This document shows positions 15,893 through 25,165 of a stretch of 64,000 bases of DNA, piece by piece. Each line of letters begins with the position of its first letter. The first letter of the stretch is position 1. The DNA lies in assembly GCA_016711805.1 (NCBI GenBank), contig JADJSH010000018.1, forward strand, positions 1-64,000. The letters are read 5' to 3'. A program made the translations under genes and the position numbers. Origin of the DNA: Bacteroidota bacterium. Its GTDB lineage: Bacteria > Bacteroidota > Bacteroidia > B-17B0 > Aurantibacillaceae. The notes beneath the pieces are model-generated. The model did not search any database, was not told where the DNA came from, and saw only the letters and a program-made list of their open reading frames with translations.

Positions 15893-16604
15893 ATGGGTTA
15901 GTTTGTAAATTTTTATAGAGTAATCGTTTTGCTATGGGCAAAAAGGTTTCTTCTTTTGGCAATGCTGCTTTGGCTTTAAACAAGTAAACAGCAGGGTTTG
16001 GAAGTGCAGGGTTTTGATGAATGATATCTAATTTTAATTTGTCTACTGGTTTTGATAAAGATAAAGTATAAGTAGAAAAATAATTGCATTGCAAGCCATA
16101 TACATCTTGTTGCAATAAATTTATTTTGGAGAAAGAGTAGGTGTAAACCGATACTTGCTTTGATTGATAAGGATGCAGCATAAAGTAACCTTCTTTTTTA
16201 TAAAGAGGTAAAATACCAATATGATCAACAAAAATGTGTTGTTCTGCAAAATCAAAAATGTTTTTTCCTTTACTTAATTCATCTGCAAACAAAGGTTCGC
16301 AAAAGGCAATAATTTGTTTGAGTTCATTAAGTGATTCATCATCAATGGTTGATTGATATTTTAAAGTCATGTTTGCGAAATCAATTCCGCTTAAATTTTT
16401 CTTGAAATTATTTTCTAAAGAAATGGCATTGTTTTTTAATAGCACCAGTTTTTTGTAATGAGCAATCAATTCGGCAAAATCAGGATAGAGTTTTTGTTCT
16501 TTAAAATGCGCTTCTACTTCTTGTAAATAGCCCAGAATACGGTACTTTTTATATTCAAAGTCCATGAGACCTTCGGTTAACCAATTTTCAGATAATGTTC
16601 CCAT
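15891..16604 (-). CDS. Conserved hypothetical protein
   Basis: A 237-residue, apparently cytosolic protein without signal peptide or membrane helix. The first half is helical and charged; the second half is more beta-like (HIFVDHIGILPLYKKEGYFML, then YTYSFSKINLL), ending in a basic tail. I do not recognise a family. It is transcribed divergently from the thioesterase-like gene and convergently toward the sigZ unit, its stop overlapping the T-run of that terminator. Confidence 0.6.
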   Translation of the reverse strand: MGTLSENWLTEGLMDFEYKKYRILGYLQEVEAHFKEQKLYPDFAELIAHYKKLVLLKNNAISLENNFKKNLSGIDFANMTLKYQSTIDDESLNELKQIIAFCEPLFADELSKGKNIFDFAEQHIFVDHIGILPLYKKEGYFMLHPYQSKQVSVYTYSFSKINLLQQDVYGLQCNYFSTYTLSLSKPVDKLKLDIIHQNPALPNPAVYLFKAKAALPKEETFLPIAKRLLYKNLQTNP

Positions 16605-16687
16605 GCTTTTTATACGACTCTTTATAAAATTGGTTACTTACTTTTTATAAACTAATATTTGTGTAAATTCGAGAAAGAATAAATGAT

Positions 16688-17113
16688 ATGATAGACATTA
16701 CTAAAGTGCCTTTTAATAATTTTTTGGGAATTTCGCTTGCCAATAATCCCGAGTATTTGTTGCAGTTAGATGCCAGAGAAGACTATACTAATCATTTAGG
16801 AACGGTTCATGCGGCAGCTTTATTTACCTTGGCAGAAGGTTCTGGCGCTCAGTTGTTATTAAAATCATTTCCAGAAGAAATAATAGATAATGTGATTCCT
16901 GTTCTAAGAAAAGTAGAAGTAAGTTATAAAAAGCCTGCAACGGGAGTCATTGTATCAACAGCAAGTTTAAAAGACACAACGATTGATTTAGTGACAGAAC
17001 AATTACTCTCTAAAAAAAGAGTGTCTATTGTTACTCCTGTCGATTTATTTGATGAATCAAAAACTAAAGTTTTTTCGGCTAATTTCGAGTGGTTTGTGGT
17101 TCTTAAAAATTAA
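16688..17113 (+). CDS. Hotdog-fold thioesterase-like protein (PaaI/DUF4442)
   Basis: A 141-residue hotdog-fold protein resembling PaaI/YiiD-type acyl-CoA thioesterases. The central helix motif is LGTVHAAALFTLAEGSG (about 38-54), the usual place of substrate binding and catalysis, followed by strands VEVSYKKPATGVI. There is no export signal. The substrate is unknown. Its 3' end overlaps by 11 bases the 3' end of the convergent gene on the other strand. Confidence 0.75.
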   Translation: MIDITKVPFNNFLGISLANNPEYLLQLDAREDYTNHLGTVHAAALFTLAEGSGAQLLLKSFPEEIIDNVIPVLRKVEVSYKKPATGVIVSTASLKDTTIDLVTEQLLSKKRVSIVTPVDLFDESKTKVFSANFEWFVVLKN

Positions 17114-17492
17114 GATTTTGTAGTTGAGAACAAACACGTTCCAATAAAATGGTAATTGTGCGTTTCACCACTTCTTTTTTATTTTCGTGGTAATAGTTCA
17201 TTTCTTCTTCAGTAAATAATGCAATTGTAATTCCTGTCAGTAATTGTTTTAATTGTAAGTTTCCTTTAACAATTTCGTGAATACGTTCTGTTTTTTTATT
17301 ATCCGTTAAGTTTTTTACAACAATCTTATTCTCTGCTAAATGCTGATTGATTAAGGTCAATATCAAATCGTTTTGAAATTTAAGAATAGGGCGTATGGTA
17401 TTGGTTTGGAATGTTTCCAAATCAGTAGATTTAGAGTTATCTACATTTATTACTGAGCGTAAATTCTTTAGTTGTTCTGAGCGATTGTCCAT
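17103..17492 (-). CDS. Conserved hypothetical protein
   Basis: A 129-residue helical, cytosolic protein. It opens with a polar segment (MDNRSEQLKNLRSVINVDNS) and has long amphipathic helices, with the block LLTGITIALFTEEEMNYYHEN near the end. Bacteroidota genomes carry similar short proteins of unknown role. No catalytic motif is visible. Convergent with the thioesterase-like gene, with an 11-base overlap of their ends. Confidence 0.55.
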   Translation of the reverse strand: MDNRSEQLKNLRSVINVDNSKSTDLETFQTNTIRPILKFQNDLILTLINQHLAENKIVVKNLTDNKKTERIHEIVKGNLQLKQLLTGITIALFTEEEMNYYHENKKEVVKRTITILLERVCSQLQNLNF

Positions 17493-17585
17493 AGGGCTAA
17501 GATACCAATTATAATTTAAAATAACGGTTAATAGTTAGTTTATAAAACACCTATGAATTTGAGCTAATAAATGTAATTTTACATC

Positions 17586-18179
17586 ATGGTTTTTGAGCAA
17601 CTCAAACAAAAAAAATATCCTACAAATTCTACATTTGATAAGATTTATCCTAAGTTATATCAAGAACATTCAGCTCGCCATTTCACACCTGTCAATATTG
17701 CTATAAAAGCTGCTAAGTTATTAGTAGATAAACCAACCGATAAAATATTAGATATTGGTTCGGGAGTTGGTAAATTTTGTTGCATTGGAGCTAGTGTTAC
17801 TGAGGCGCATTTTTATGGTGTTGAAAAACGCAAAACGCTGACGAATTTATCGAATAAAATTAAAAGGAATTATAAATTAAAAAATGCACATTTTATTAAT
17901 AATGATTTTACGACATTAGATTTTAAAAAATTTGACGGTATTTATTTTTTTAATTCGTTTCATGAACAATTGGATGAAACTTGTGTGTTAGACGAAACGT
18001 CAAAAGTGTCGTTAAGTGAATATAAAAAGTATCATGATGATTTGATGCTAAAATTAAATGAATGTAAATCTGGAACAAAACTCGTTACTTACTATACCTT
18101 TAAAAATAAAATCCCGTCCTCTTATCAGTTTATTGATAAAAACGAAACTGGTCTTCTGAAGTTTTATATTAAAAAATAA
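17586..18179 (+). CDS. Class I SAM-dependent methyltransferase
   Basis: A 197-residue Rossmann-fold methyltransferase. Motif I is KILDIGSGVGKFC (about 58-70), the acidic residue ending strand 2 is in FYGVEKRK, and a motif II-like strand is FDGIYFFNSF. The substrate cannot be told from the sequence. The next gene starts 4 bases after its stop and encodes a COQ7/ferritin-like di-iron protein, so the two are surely cotranscribed. A hydroxylase plus methyltransferase pair would suit modification of a lipid-soluble or aromatic substrate. Confidence 0.8.
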   Translation: MVFEQLKQKKYPTNSTFDKIYPKLYQEHSARHFTPVNIAIKAAKLLVDKPTDKILDIGSGVGKFCCIGASVTEAHFYGVEKRKTLTNLSNKIKRNYKLKNAHFINNDFTTLDFKKFDGIYFFNSFHEQLDETCVLDETSKVSLSEYKKYHDDLMLKLNECKSGTKLVTYYTFKNKIPSSYQFIDKNETGLLKFYIKK

Positions 18180-18183
18180 CAGC

Positions 18184-18744
18184 ATGAAGTTGCAACATCC
18201 ACAATTAGTTGATTTAATCCAAATGGCCTATTCAGCTGAAAAGGCTGCGGCTTTTGCTTATATTGGTCATGCAGCCTCTGTTAAAAATAATGAAGAGAAA
18301 GTTGCCATCAAACAAATTGAAATTGATGAATGGAATCATCGAGCAGAAGTCATGTTACTAATGAAAGAGTATGATATTCCCGTTTCAAAATGGTATGAGT
18401 TTAAATTTCATGTCATAGGAAAATTAATTTCAGGCAGTTGTTTTGTGATAGGTTGGTTTATGCCCTTTTATTTTGCAGGAAGACTCGAAAGTGGTAATGT
18501 TTGTGAATATTTCAGAATGAAGCACTATTTTAATTCGCTTGGAGTAAAAAAACATGATGTTGTTTTATATGAAATGGGAATGAAAGAAAAAGAACATGAA
18601 GTGTATTTTTTAGAACAAATAAAGGATAGTAAGTTGTTGCCTTTTTTTGAAAAATTATTTTTCTGGGGAAAAAGTAGTTTCAATAACATCGACCTAGATA
18701 AAAAGTATCCCGTAGAGCAATCTGATATTTATTGTAAGAAATAA
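18184..18744 (+). CDS. Ferritin-like di-iron protein, COQ7/demethoxyubiquinone hydroxylase-like
   Basis: A 186-residue four-helix protein with a full carboxylate-bridged di-iron set: E19, E49-x-x-H52 (IDEWNHRAE), a glutamate around 102-108, and E135-x-x-H138 (MKEKEHEVYF). A hydrophobic hairpin at about 76-98 (HVIGKLISGSCFVIGWFMPF) suggests monotopic membrane attachment, as in COQ7. Bacteroidota make menaquinone rather than ubiquinone, so the substrate is not obvious. Coupled to a methyltransferase gene 4 bases upstream. A plain ferritin-like function cannot be excluded. Confidence 0.7.
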   Translation: MKLQHPQLVDLIQMAYSAEKAAAFAYIGHAASVKNNEEKVAIKQIEIDEWNHRAEVMLLMKEYDIPVSKWYEFKFHVIGKLISGSCFVIGWFMPFYFAGRLESGNVCEYFRMKHYFNSLGVKKHDVVLYEMGMKEKEHEVYFLEQIKDSKLLPFFEKLFFWGKSSFNNIDLDKKYPVEQSDIYCKK

Positions 18745-19087
18745 TTTCTCGTTTATTTATGATCATGCTCTGAAATCCTTTAACTATAAGGGGTTTATAA
18801 CTACTTTTAAAAAAAGCGAACTTTCTTGTTTTTATCTCGTACAAAAAACCAGTAACTAAACATACTCCTACCCGAAACCCAAACTATAGAAATATACGTG
18901 AGGGCTGGTCCAAACTGAAAGAACTCATCAATTCAATTTTTATTAAACATTAAATTAATTTATACAAATGCATTATTCATGTTGCCGCAATGTAAAATTC
19001 AAAAAAACAACGTGAATAAACCATATGACAATTAAAAATAATATTAACTACATATGAAAAATATAAACCTATTAAACTATTTGAACC
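18745..19087. other. 343-base intergenic region, no gene seen
   Basis: AT-rich spacer before the secreted coiled-coil gene. I see no coding frame, tRNA or strong terminator. A short run of poly-A/T blocks around the middle could hold the promoter of the downstream gene, but no clear -7 element with a matching TTG is present. Confidence 0.5.
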
Positions 19088-20239
19088 ATGAAAACTTTAT
19101 CCTACCTACCAACATTGTTGGCACTTACCATTCAGGTAATGGTAATCGGCCAAACACAAGGCAACCAAGCTCGTAAAATTAGAGTAGATATTATGGGGCC
19201 AAAAGAACCCGTTAAAATGAACTACGCTAATAGTAATGTTACCATAAGCATAAAAGAATACGAACAACTATTGGAGCAAGCCAATCAACTAAAAGTAAAC
19301 GCTAGCAAGTTAAGAGAAGAAGCCATCAGTGCTGAAACTCAATCCACGATGAAGCGCATAGAAGCTTCTGAAATATCTGGAAGAATCTCTCTTCAAAAAT
19401 TCGAACAAAATAAAATGATCATTTTAGACGCGTTCACCAGAATTCCAAAAAATAATATCAATTACACAAAAGGCACTGTTTCTTATTCAGAGTCTGAACG
19501 CTTTATGAAAATTGCTAAAGAAATGCGCGAAGAGGCCTACGCACAACTAACCATTCAGGCAAGATACGGAGAAATGATCAATGCAGAGGAGAAGGAAGCA
19601 TTGGCTTTAAGTAAACAACAAGAGGTGTTGAGTTTGTTCGATAAAGTTTATCCTCAACTTTTAAAACATACCGAGGCTCTCGTTGTTATAAATTCAGAAG
19701 AAGTTAAACATACCGAAGTTGTTGAAACAAATAAAATCACTTTAATTCAAGCCTCCTATACTACAGAAGATTTATTAGCCAATGCTGCTGAACAAGCTTA
19801 TGAAATGAAAATGACAGCCCAGCAATTAAGAATGAATGCTTCAACATCTTCTCCTAATCAAAAAGCTGTTTTATTAACTGAAGCATTGAGTTTAGAAAAT
19901 GATGTTATTTCAAAACAAGTAGAAATATCGATGTTAAAATCAAAAATGGATTATGAAAAATTCGCTCAAAATAGAAAAGTGATTGCTTTATTAATAGATC
20001 AAGTTAAAGAAAATACAACTTTGGTAAGTAATGTAATTCAGTTAAATGATGAAGCAGAACGCTTGATGAAAATTGGGAAAGAAATGCGCGAAGAAGCCAA
20101 TGCTCAACTTACTTCAGCAGCCAAATTTGGAGCTATGAGCAATGCTGAAGAAACTGAAACATTAGCTTTAGGAAAACAATATGAATCTATACAAACCATC
20201 GAAAAACAACATTCAAATAGTATTGTAGCCAGTAGGTAG
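19088..20239 (+). CDS. Secreted coiled-coil protein with internal duplication
   Basis: A 383-residue exported protein: signal peptide to about residue 22 (ALTIQVMVIGQ), then almost entirely helical, heptad-rich sequence. Two halves are homologous. SERFMKIAKEMREEAYAQL...INAEEKEALALSKQ (about 140-180) matches AERLMKIGKEMREEANAQL...SNAEETETLALGKQ (about 325-365). Each is preceded by a similar LRxxAxS-type helix. It lacks a lipobox and sorting tail, so it is probably periplasmic. No enzyme motif. A strong terminator follows, so it is a single-gene transcript. Function unknown. Confidence 0.75.
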   Translation: MKTLSYLPTLLALTIQVMVIGQTQGNQARKIRVDIMGPKEPVKMNYANSNVTISIKEYEQLLEQANQLKVNASKLREEAISAETQSTMKRIEASEISGRISLQKFEQNKMIILDAFTRIPKNNINYTKGTVSYSESERFMKIAKEMREEAYAQLTIQARYGEMINAEEKEALALSKQQEVLSLFDKVYPQLLKHTEALVVINSEEVKHTEVVETNKITLIQASYTTEDLLANAAEQAYEMKMTAQQLRMNASTSSPNQKAVLLTEALSLENDVISKQVEISMLKSKMDYEKFAQNRKVIALLIDQVKENTTLVSNVIQLNDEAERLMKIGKEMREEANAQLTSAAKFGAMSNAEETETLALGKQYESIQTIEKQHSNSIVASR

Positions 20240-20261
20240 GACTATGCTACAATTTAATAGG

Positions 20262-20290
20262 AGCCTCTGCAACTAGCAGGGGCTTTTTTT
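20262..20290 (+). terminator. Terminator after the coiled-coil protein gene
   Basis: Stem AGCCTCTGC/GCAGGGGCT (one wobble) with a 5-base loop, followed by TTTTTTT. Confidence 0.8.
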
Positions 20291-20304
20291 GTATATTTAT
20301 CGCA

Positions 20305-21957
20305 ATGAAAGTTTTATTAACGACTCTTAATGCCAAATACATTCACACCAATTTAGCTATTCGCTTATTGTATGAATTGAATCATGAAAAACATGAGGGC
20401 TTGGCATGGAAGGAATTTAACATCAAGGAAAACAGAGATGAAGTAGCTGCAAAATGTGCGGTCTATGATGTTGTAGCTTTTAGCTGTTATATTTGGAATA
20501 TTACACAAACTTTAGATGTTCTTCAAAAAATAAAAGCAATTAATCCTGCTGTTAAAATTTTGTTAGGCGGACCAGAAGTTAGTTACGAATACGAAGATAT
20601 CATCGCTTTAGATTGTGTGGATTATATTATTTTAGGAGAAGGCGAAACGGCGTTTGAAGAGTTTTTAGAGTTTTATCCAAATCCTGAATTAGTGTCTAGT
20701 TTAGTTTGGAAAAATGGAACAGAGGTGAAGACAAACAAAATGGCTCCTATGTTTGATTTGAAGCGATTTGAAAATAGTATGCCCTATCGTTTTGATAAGC
20801 CCGAGGACTTAATCAATAAAGTATTATATATTGAAACGTCTCGTGGTTGCCCTTACAAATGCGAGTTTTGTTTAGCAAGTTTAGATAATAAAGTGCGCTA
20901 TCTGCCAAACGATAGCATTAAAGCTACCTTGTTGTATATGATGCAACATGGTAAGGTGGTTAAGTTTTTGGATAGAACCTTTAATATCAAAAAAGATTTC
21001 ACGATTGATATTTTTAAATTCATTTTAGAGAATTATCGTCCAGGTAATGTGTTTCAGTTTGAAATTACAGCCGATATTTTACATCCTGATATTATTAAAT
21101 TTATTCACGAACATGTTCCTGATAATTTATTCAGGTTCGAAATAGGAATACAAACCGTCAATCAAAAAGCAAATTTAGAAGTGAGTCGCAAGCAAAGCTT
21201 CGAAAAAACGACGAGCATTATTAAGCAATTAGATTACAAAGTAGAAATGCACTTGGATTTAATTGTTGGTATGGCCTTAGATTATTGGGAAGATATCAAA
21301 TATAGTATTGAAGAAGTATTTAAACTCTTTGCTCCTGAAATGCAGTTAGGTTTTTTAAAATTCTTGAAAGGAACACCCGTAAGACATAAAGCAGAACAAT
21401 ATGGTTTTAAATACGACCCAAACCCACCTTATCAAATTATTGAAAGTAATTATTTAAGTAAGGAACAATTACATCAAATTGTGGAGTTGGAGCATGCGCT
21501 TGAAATATATTGGAATGGTAAAAAAGCTACTAATACCTTAAGATATGTAACACATCATTATAGTATCTTTGAATTTTTATTAGGTCTTGGACATTATTTT
21601 GGAACACAGAAAGATTTCCATAAATATGCTTTAAATGATGTGTTTGAAATTATTACAGACTATTCAAAACAAGCATTTCCAAATGATTTGGTTTTGCAGC
21701 AATTAATAGCGGTAGATTACTATTTACACTTTAAAGTAAAACCTAAGAGTTTATTTTTAGAAGAAATTGATTTTACCGAGAAAAATAAATTAATTGATGA
21801 ATTAAAATTAAATCATCATAAATACCGTTACGTGGTATTGCCATTAGACTTTGATTTTAAAACCTTCTCCGATGAGCAAACTATTGTGAATGAGAATAAG
21901 CATTTGATTATTCAATACAATGGAACTTCCAAAGCGGAAATTATTAACGCCTATTAA
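20305..21957 (+). CDS. B12-binding domain radical SAM protein (DUF4080 type)
   Basis: Cobalamin-dependent radical SAM enzyme. The N-terminal B12-binding-like domain (1-130) has the KILLGGPEVSYE and YIILGEGE motifs. The radical SAM barrel follows, with the 4Fe-4S cluster ligands C182, C186 and C189 in SRGCPYKCEFCLAS. The C-terminal 200 residues match the DUF4080 extension that goes with this subfamily. The substrate is not established for the family; methylation or methylthiolation is typical for the class. A full-length 550-residue protein with no export signal. Confidence 0.85.
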   Translation: MKVLLTTLNAKYIHTNLAIRLLYELNHEKHEGLAWKEFNIKENRDEVAAKCAVYDVVAFSCYIWNITQTLDVLQKIKAINPAVKILLGGPEVSYEYEDIIALDCVDYIILGEGETAFEEFLEFYPNPELVSSLVWKNGTEVKTNKMAPMFDLKRFENSMPYRFDKPEDLINKVLYIETSRGCPYKCEFCLASLDNKVRYLPNDSIKATLLYMMQHGKVVKFLDRTFNIKKDFTIDIFKFILENYRPGNVFQFEITADILHPDIIKFIHEHVPDNLFRFEIGIQTVNQKANLEVSRKQSFEKTTSIIKQLDYKVEMHLDLIVGMALDYWEDIKYSIEEVFKLFAPEMQLGFLKFLKGTPVRHKAEQYGFKYDPNPPYQIIESNYLSKEQLHQIVELEHALEIYWNGKKATNTLRYVTHHYSIFEFLLGLGHYFGTQKDFHKYALNDVFEIITDYSKQAFPNDLVLQQLIAVDYYLHFKVKPKSLFLEEIDFTEKNKLIDELKLNHHKYRYVVLPLDFDFKTFSDEQTIVNENKHLIIQYNGTSKAEIINAY

Positions 21958-21976
21958 CTCTCTAAATTTTTTTACA

Positions 21977-23305
21977 ATGAATTTTGCTCACAACATAGAA
22001 ACACGAAAAAATTCATTAAAAAAATTATTGGCTAATGTTATTAAGTATGAAGATGAAATCATCAAAGCGCTTTATGATGATTTTAAAAAGCCCGCTTTTG
22101 AAGCAGTAGCCACCGAAACGTCTTATATTATTTCTGATCTTAAAGATACTATTTCTAATATCGATAGTTATTGTAAACCCAAAAAAGTAAATTTTAACTT
22201 ATTAAATTTCCCTGCTAACGATTATATAATTTCTGAACCTTATGGTAAGGTTTTAATAATTGCGCCTTGGAATTATCCTTTTCAGTTAGCAATTTGTCCT
22301 TTAGTGGCCGCTGTAGCTGCTGGCAATACAGTTGTTTTAAAGCCATCTGAATTAACGCCTCACACATCTGCTATTATTGCAAAAATAGTTGCCGAATCCT
22401 TTGAAAAAAATCATGTGAGTGTTGAACAAGGTGGACAAGAAAAATCAACTGAATTATTAAACCAACGTTGGGATTATATATTTTTTACTGGTAGTGTTGC
22501 TGTTGGTAAAATTGTTGCCAAGGCAGCAGCCGTAAATTTAACGCCAGTAACATTAGAGCTTGGAGGTAAAAGTCCTTGTATTGTTGATCAAACAGCAAAA
22601 ATGGCATTAACGGCAAAGCGAATTGTTTGGGGCAAATTTATTAATGCAGGGCAAACCTGTATTGCTCCCGACTATATTTTAGTACATCAAAGCGTAAAAG
22701 CAAATTTAATATCCGAACTAAAAAATGAAATCATTAAAGCGTATGGCTCAGATATTATAAACTCGCCTGATTTAGCACGTATTATTAATTTAAAAAACTG
22801 GGAACGTTTAGTTGGTTACATTCAGACTGACAAAGTTATTTTTGGTGGCGAGACAGAAAAACAAACTTTATTTATTTCCCCTACTTTAATTGATGAACCA
22901 GAATTAAAAAGTGATATTATGCAGAATGAAATATTTGGCCCCTTATTACCAATTATTTCTTATCAAAACGAAAGCGAATTAAAAGCAATTATTGAAAGCT
23001 ACGAAAAACCATTGTCTCTGTATGTATTTACAGAGCGTACTGATTTCGCTAACGAAATAATGAATCAATTTTCTTTTGGCGGTGGTTGTATAAACGATAC
23101 CATTATGCATATTGCTAATAAACGGTTACCTTTTGGTGGTGTAGGTCATAGTGGCATGGGCGCTTATCATGGCAAATATAGCTTTGATACATTCTCACAC
23201 AAAAAATCAATTTCAAAAAAAGGTACATGGTTAGATGTGCCTTTAAGGTATGCGCCTTATAAAGATAGAGTAACTACTTTACGAAAATTATTTAAGTGGA
23301 TATAG
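21977..23305 (+). CDS. Aldehyde dehydrogenase family protein
   Basis: NAD(P)-dependent aldehyde dehydrogenase of the class 3 (ALDH3-like) branch that oxidises aldehydes to acids. With the chosen start it has 442 residues, right for the branch. Motifs: IAPWNYPFQL near 95-105, the FTGSVAVGK nucleotide loop, general base E194 in TLELGGKSP and catalytic C228 in NAGQTCIAP. The C-terminal RLPFGGVGHSGMG is also typical. A longer frame starts 19 codons upstream but overlaps the radical SAM gene; the ATG after the stop is better. Cytosolic; substrate unknown. Confidence 0.9.
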   Translation: MNFAHNIETRKNSLKKLLANVIKYEDEIIKALYDDFKKPAFEAVATETSYIISDLKDTISNIDSYCKPKKVNFNLLNFPANDYIISEPYGKVLIIAPWNYPFQLAICPLVAAVAAGNTVVLKPSELTPHTSAIIAKIVAESFEKNHVSVEQGGQEKSTELLNQRWDYIFFTGSVAVGKIVAKAAAVNLTPVTLELGGKSPCIVDQTAKMALTAKRIVWGKFINAGQTCIAPDYILVHQSVKANLISELKNEIIKAYGSDIINSPDLARIINLKNWERLVGYIQTDKVIFGGETEKQTLFISPTLIDEPELKSDIMQNEIFGPLLPIISYQNESELKAIIESYEKPLSLYVFTERTDFANEIMNQFSFGGGCINDTIMHIANKRLPFGGVGHSGMGAYHGKYSFDTFSHKKSISKKGTWLDVPLRYAPYKDRVTTLRKLFKWI

Positions 23306-24001
23306 CTAACTGTTTTTGAAATTGATTAACTCAAAAAATGGTTTCTTGTAAGTTTCTGAAATAGGAATTAAGACATCTTTTATTTTGATACGGTCTCTTT
23401 CTATCGATTCAATTTTTTCTATTGATACCATAAATGATTTATGAACCCTGCTAATAACGTTTGCTGGAATTTCTTGTTCTAATTCTTTGAAAGTTTGCAG
23501 AGTCATTATTTTTTTGTGGATGGTATGAATCCTTCTGTAATCTCTCATTCCTTCTATATACAGAATTTCATTTAAAGCAATTTTCTCTAAACGATACTCT
23601 GTTTTAATAAAAATAAAATTCTTTTTATTTTCTGTAACTGTTTTGGATAAATTGTCTTGAGCTCTGTTAACTGCTTGCAGAAATCGATTGAAGGAATAAG
23701 GTTTCATTAAATAATCGGTGACGTTTAATTCAAAACCTTTTAAAGCATGTTCTTGATAAGCTGTGATGATAATTACTTCGCAATTAATAGTACCTGTTTC
23801 TAAAAGTTGAATGCCAGATAATTCACCGAGATTAATGTCTAAAAAAATTAAATCAACTTTATTAGATTTTAAATATACTAAAGCATCAATTCCATTATCA
23901 AACGTGGTTAGTAAATTCAAAAAAGGGAGCTTAAGCACGTAGTTTTTTGTTCGCTCTAGTGCCAAAGGCTCGTCTTCTATGATAATACAGTTAATGGACA
24001 T
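23306..24001 (-). CDS. LytTR-family response regulator
   Basis: Response regulator with a receiver domain (1-115) and a LytTR DNA-binding domain (about 135-228). Pocket residues ED-E at 9-11, phosphoacceptor D55 in LIFLDINLG, and K in YLMKPYS. The LytTR part shows ILYIEGMRDYRRIHT and the SRVHKSFMVS block, typical of the family. It overlaps the 3' end of the upstream kinase gene by 11 bases, so the two form one operon. Target genes unknown. Confidence 0.93.
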   Translation of the reverse strand: MSINCIIIEDEPLALERTKNYVLKLPFLNLLTTFDNGIDALVYLKSNKVDLIFLDINLGELSGIQLLETGTINCEVIIITAYQEHALKGFELNVTDYLMKPYSFNRFLQAVNRAQDNLSKTVTENKKNFIFIKTEYRLEKIALNEILYIEGMRDYRRIHTIHKKIMTLQTFKELEQEIPANVISRVHKSFMVSIEKIESIERDRIKIKDVLIPISETYKKPFFELINFKNS

Positions 24002-25010
24002 TGTTAAGTGTTAATTTTACTTTGTATATGTTGTTATGTGTAGTGATATTTAGTTGATGTTTATTTGGATATAATAATAGGAGTCGTTTTTCAATGAGAC
24101 CATTTCCTAAACCATTATGTTCTGAATTTTTTTGCGAGTTAATTGTGAATTTATTTTCACACTCAAATATAATCATCTCCTTATTAATCGTTATTTTTAT
24201 ATTAATGGCATTTTCGAGGTTTTTATTTTCTGTATGCTTAAAAGCATTTTCTATAAAGGGAATGAATAGCATTGGTTCAATCATTAAATCGTTGGAGATT
24301 CCTTCGATACTATAATTTACGTAACTTGGATTGGAGGAGCGTATTTTTTGAAGTTCAATATATTTTTCAATATAAGTCAACTCAGTTGAAAGAGCAATTT
24401 TATCTGCTTTGGTTTCATACAACATAAAACGCATGATATCTGATAATTTATTTAAGTAATCAGAAGCTTTTATGGGGTCTTTTTGAATTAATACATCAAT
24501 ATTATTAATAGTGTTGAATAGAAAATGAGGATTGATTTGATTTTTAACTAAGGCTAATTCCATGTCGTAATTCTTTTTATTAAGTTCTAGTTTCAATTGA
24601 ATGTCATTATACCAGCTTACAAAACCTTTCAAGACTAGCGCAATAATAGCATTAATAACAGTAATAAATGTCAAGAATAATCCTGCAAAAAATATAGTAT
24701 TAAAACTTTCATCTACATTATCGAATACAGAATATATTATAATTTCAGTAATGATTGGGGATGTCAACGTCACTATTAGCGTGTAAAACAAAAAGTGTAA
24801 AATTTTGCGCTTGGCTAGAAAGCGGTCAAATAGTAAATTATAAGTTGAATAAAATCCAATAATGGCAGGAGTGATGGCTGCTATGCCTGTTGGCGTGTGA
24901 AATAGCATGCGGTAAACTGGCAATTTTCCAGCAGCTAAAACAATCATTAATAAAAATACATACATTGCCCAGTAACCCAGATGCAATAGTATAATATGAG
25001 GCTTTTTCAT
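23991..25010 (-). CDS. LytS/YpdA-type membrane histidine kinase
   Basis: Sensor kinase of the His_kinase (PF06580-like) family, partner of the LytTR regulator. Four membrane helices in the first 130 residues form the sensor. The phosphoacceptor is H162 in NQINPHFLFNTINN. The ATPase domain has the N box LFIPFIENAFKHTE and the late GLGNGLIEKRL. There is no long extracytoplasmic loop, so it probably senses a signal within the membrane. A -7-like TACTTTTG lies about 30 bases upstream. Bacteroidota often carry several such pairs. Confidence 0.92.
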   Translation of the reverse strand: MKKPHIILLHLGYWAMYVFLLMIVLAAGKLPVYRMLFHTPTGIAAITPAIIGFYSTYNLLFDRFLAKRKILHFLFYTLIVTLTSPIITEIIIYSVFDNVDESFNTIFFAGLFLTFITVINAIIALVLKGFVSWYNDIQLKLELNKKNYDMELALVKNQINPHFLFNTINNIDVLIQKDPIKASDYLNKLSDIMRFMLYETKADKIALSTELTYIEKYIELQKIRSSNPSYVNYSIEGISNDLMIEPMLFIPFIENAFKHTENKNLENAINIKITINKEMIIFECENKFTINSQKNSEHNGLGNGLIEKRLLLLYPNKHQLNITTHNNIYKVKLTLNNVH

Positions 25011-25039
25011 AATAATTAAAATTAAGATTAATACTGATT

Positions 25040-25047
25040 CAAAAGTA
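25040..25047 (-). promoter_or_regulatory. Candidate -7 element (TACTTTTG) of the LytS/LytTR operon
   Basis: Minus-strand TACTTTTG fits TAnnTTTG and lies about 30 bases before the kinase start. No TTG at standard distance was found, so the assignment is tentative. Confidence 0.35.
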
Positions 25048-25117
25048 GAGTAATCAATAGCGTCTTAAAATTCTATTATGCTAATCAGGGTAGTTTGTCT
25101 GCAAAAGGGGTATAATA

Positions 25118-25154
25118 ATCTGCAAGTCATAATACTAATTTATAACTTGCAGAT
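25118..25154 (-). terminator. Hairpin after the M4 protease gene
   Basis: A 10-bp perfect stem (ATCTGCAAGT/ACTTGCAGAT) with a 17-base AT-rich loop just past the protease stop. It lacks a long T-run on the minus strand, so termination is plausible but not certain. Confidence 0.4.
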
Positions 25155-25165
25155 AAATCAGAGAT

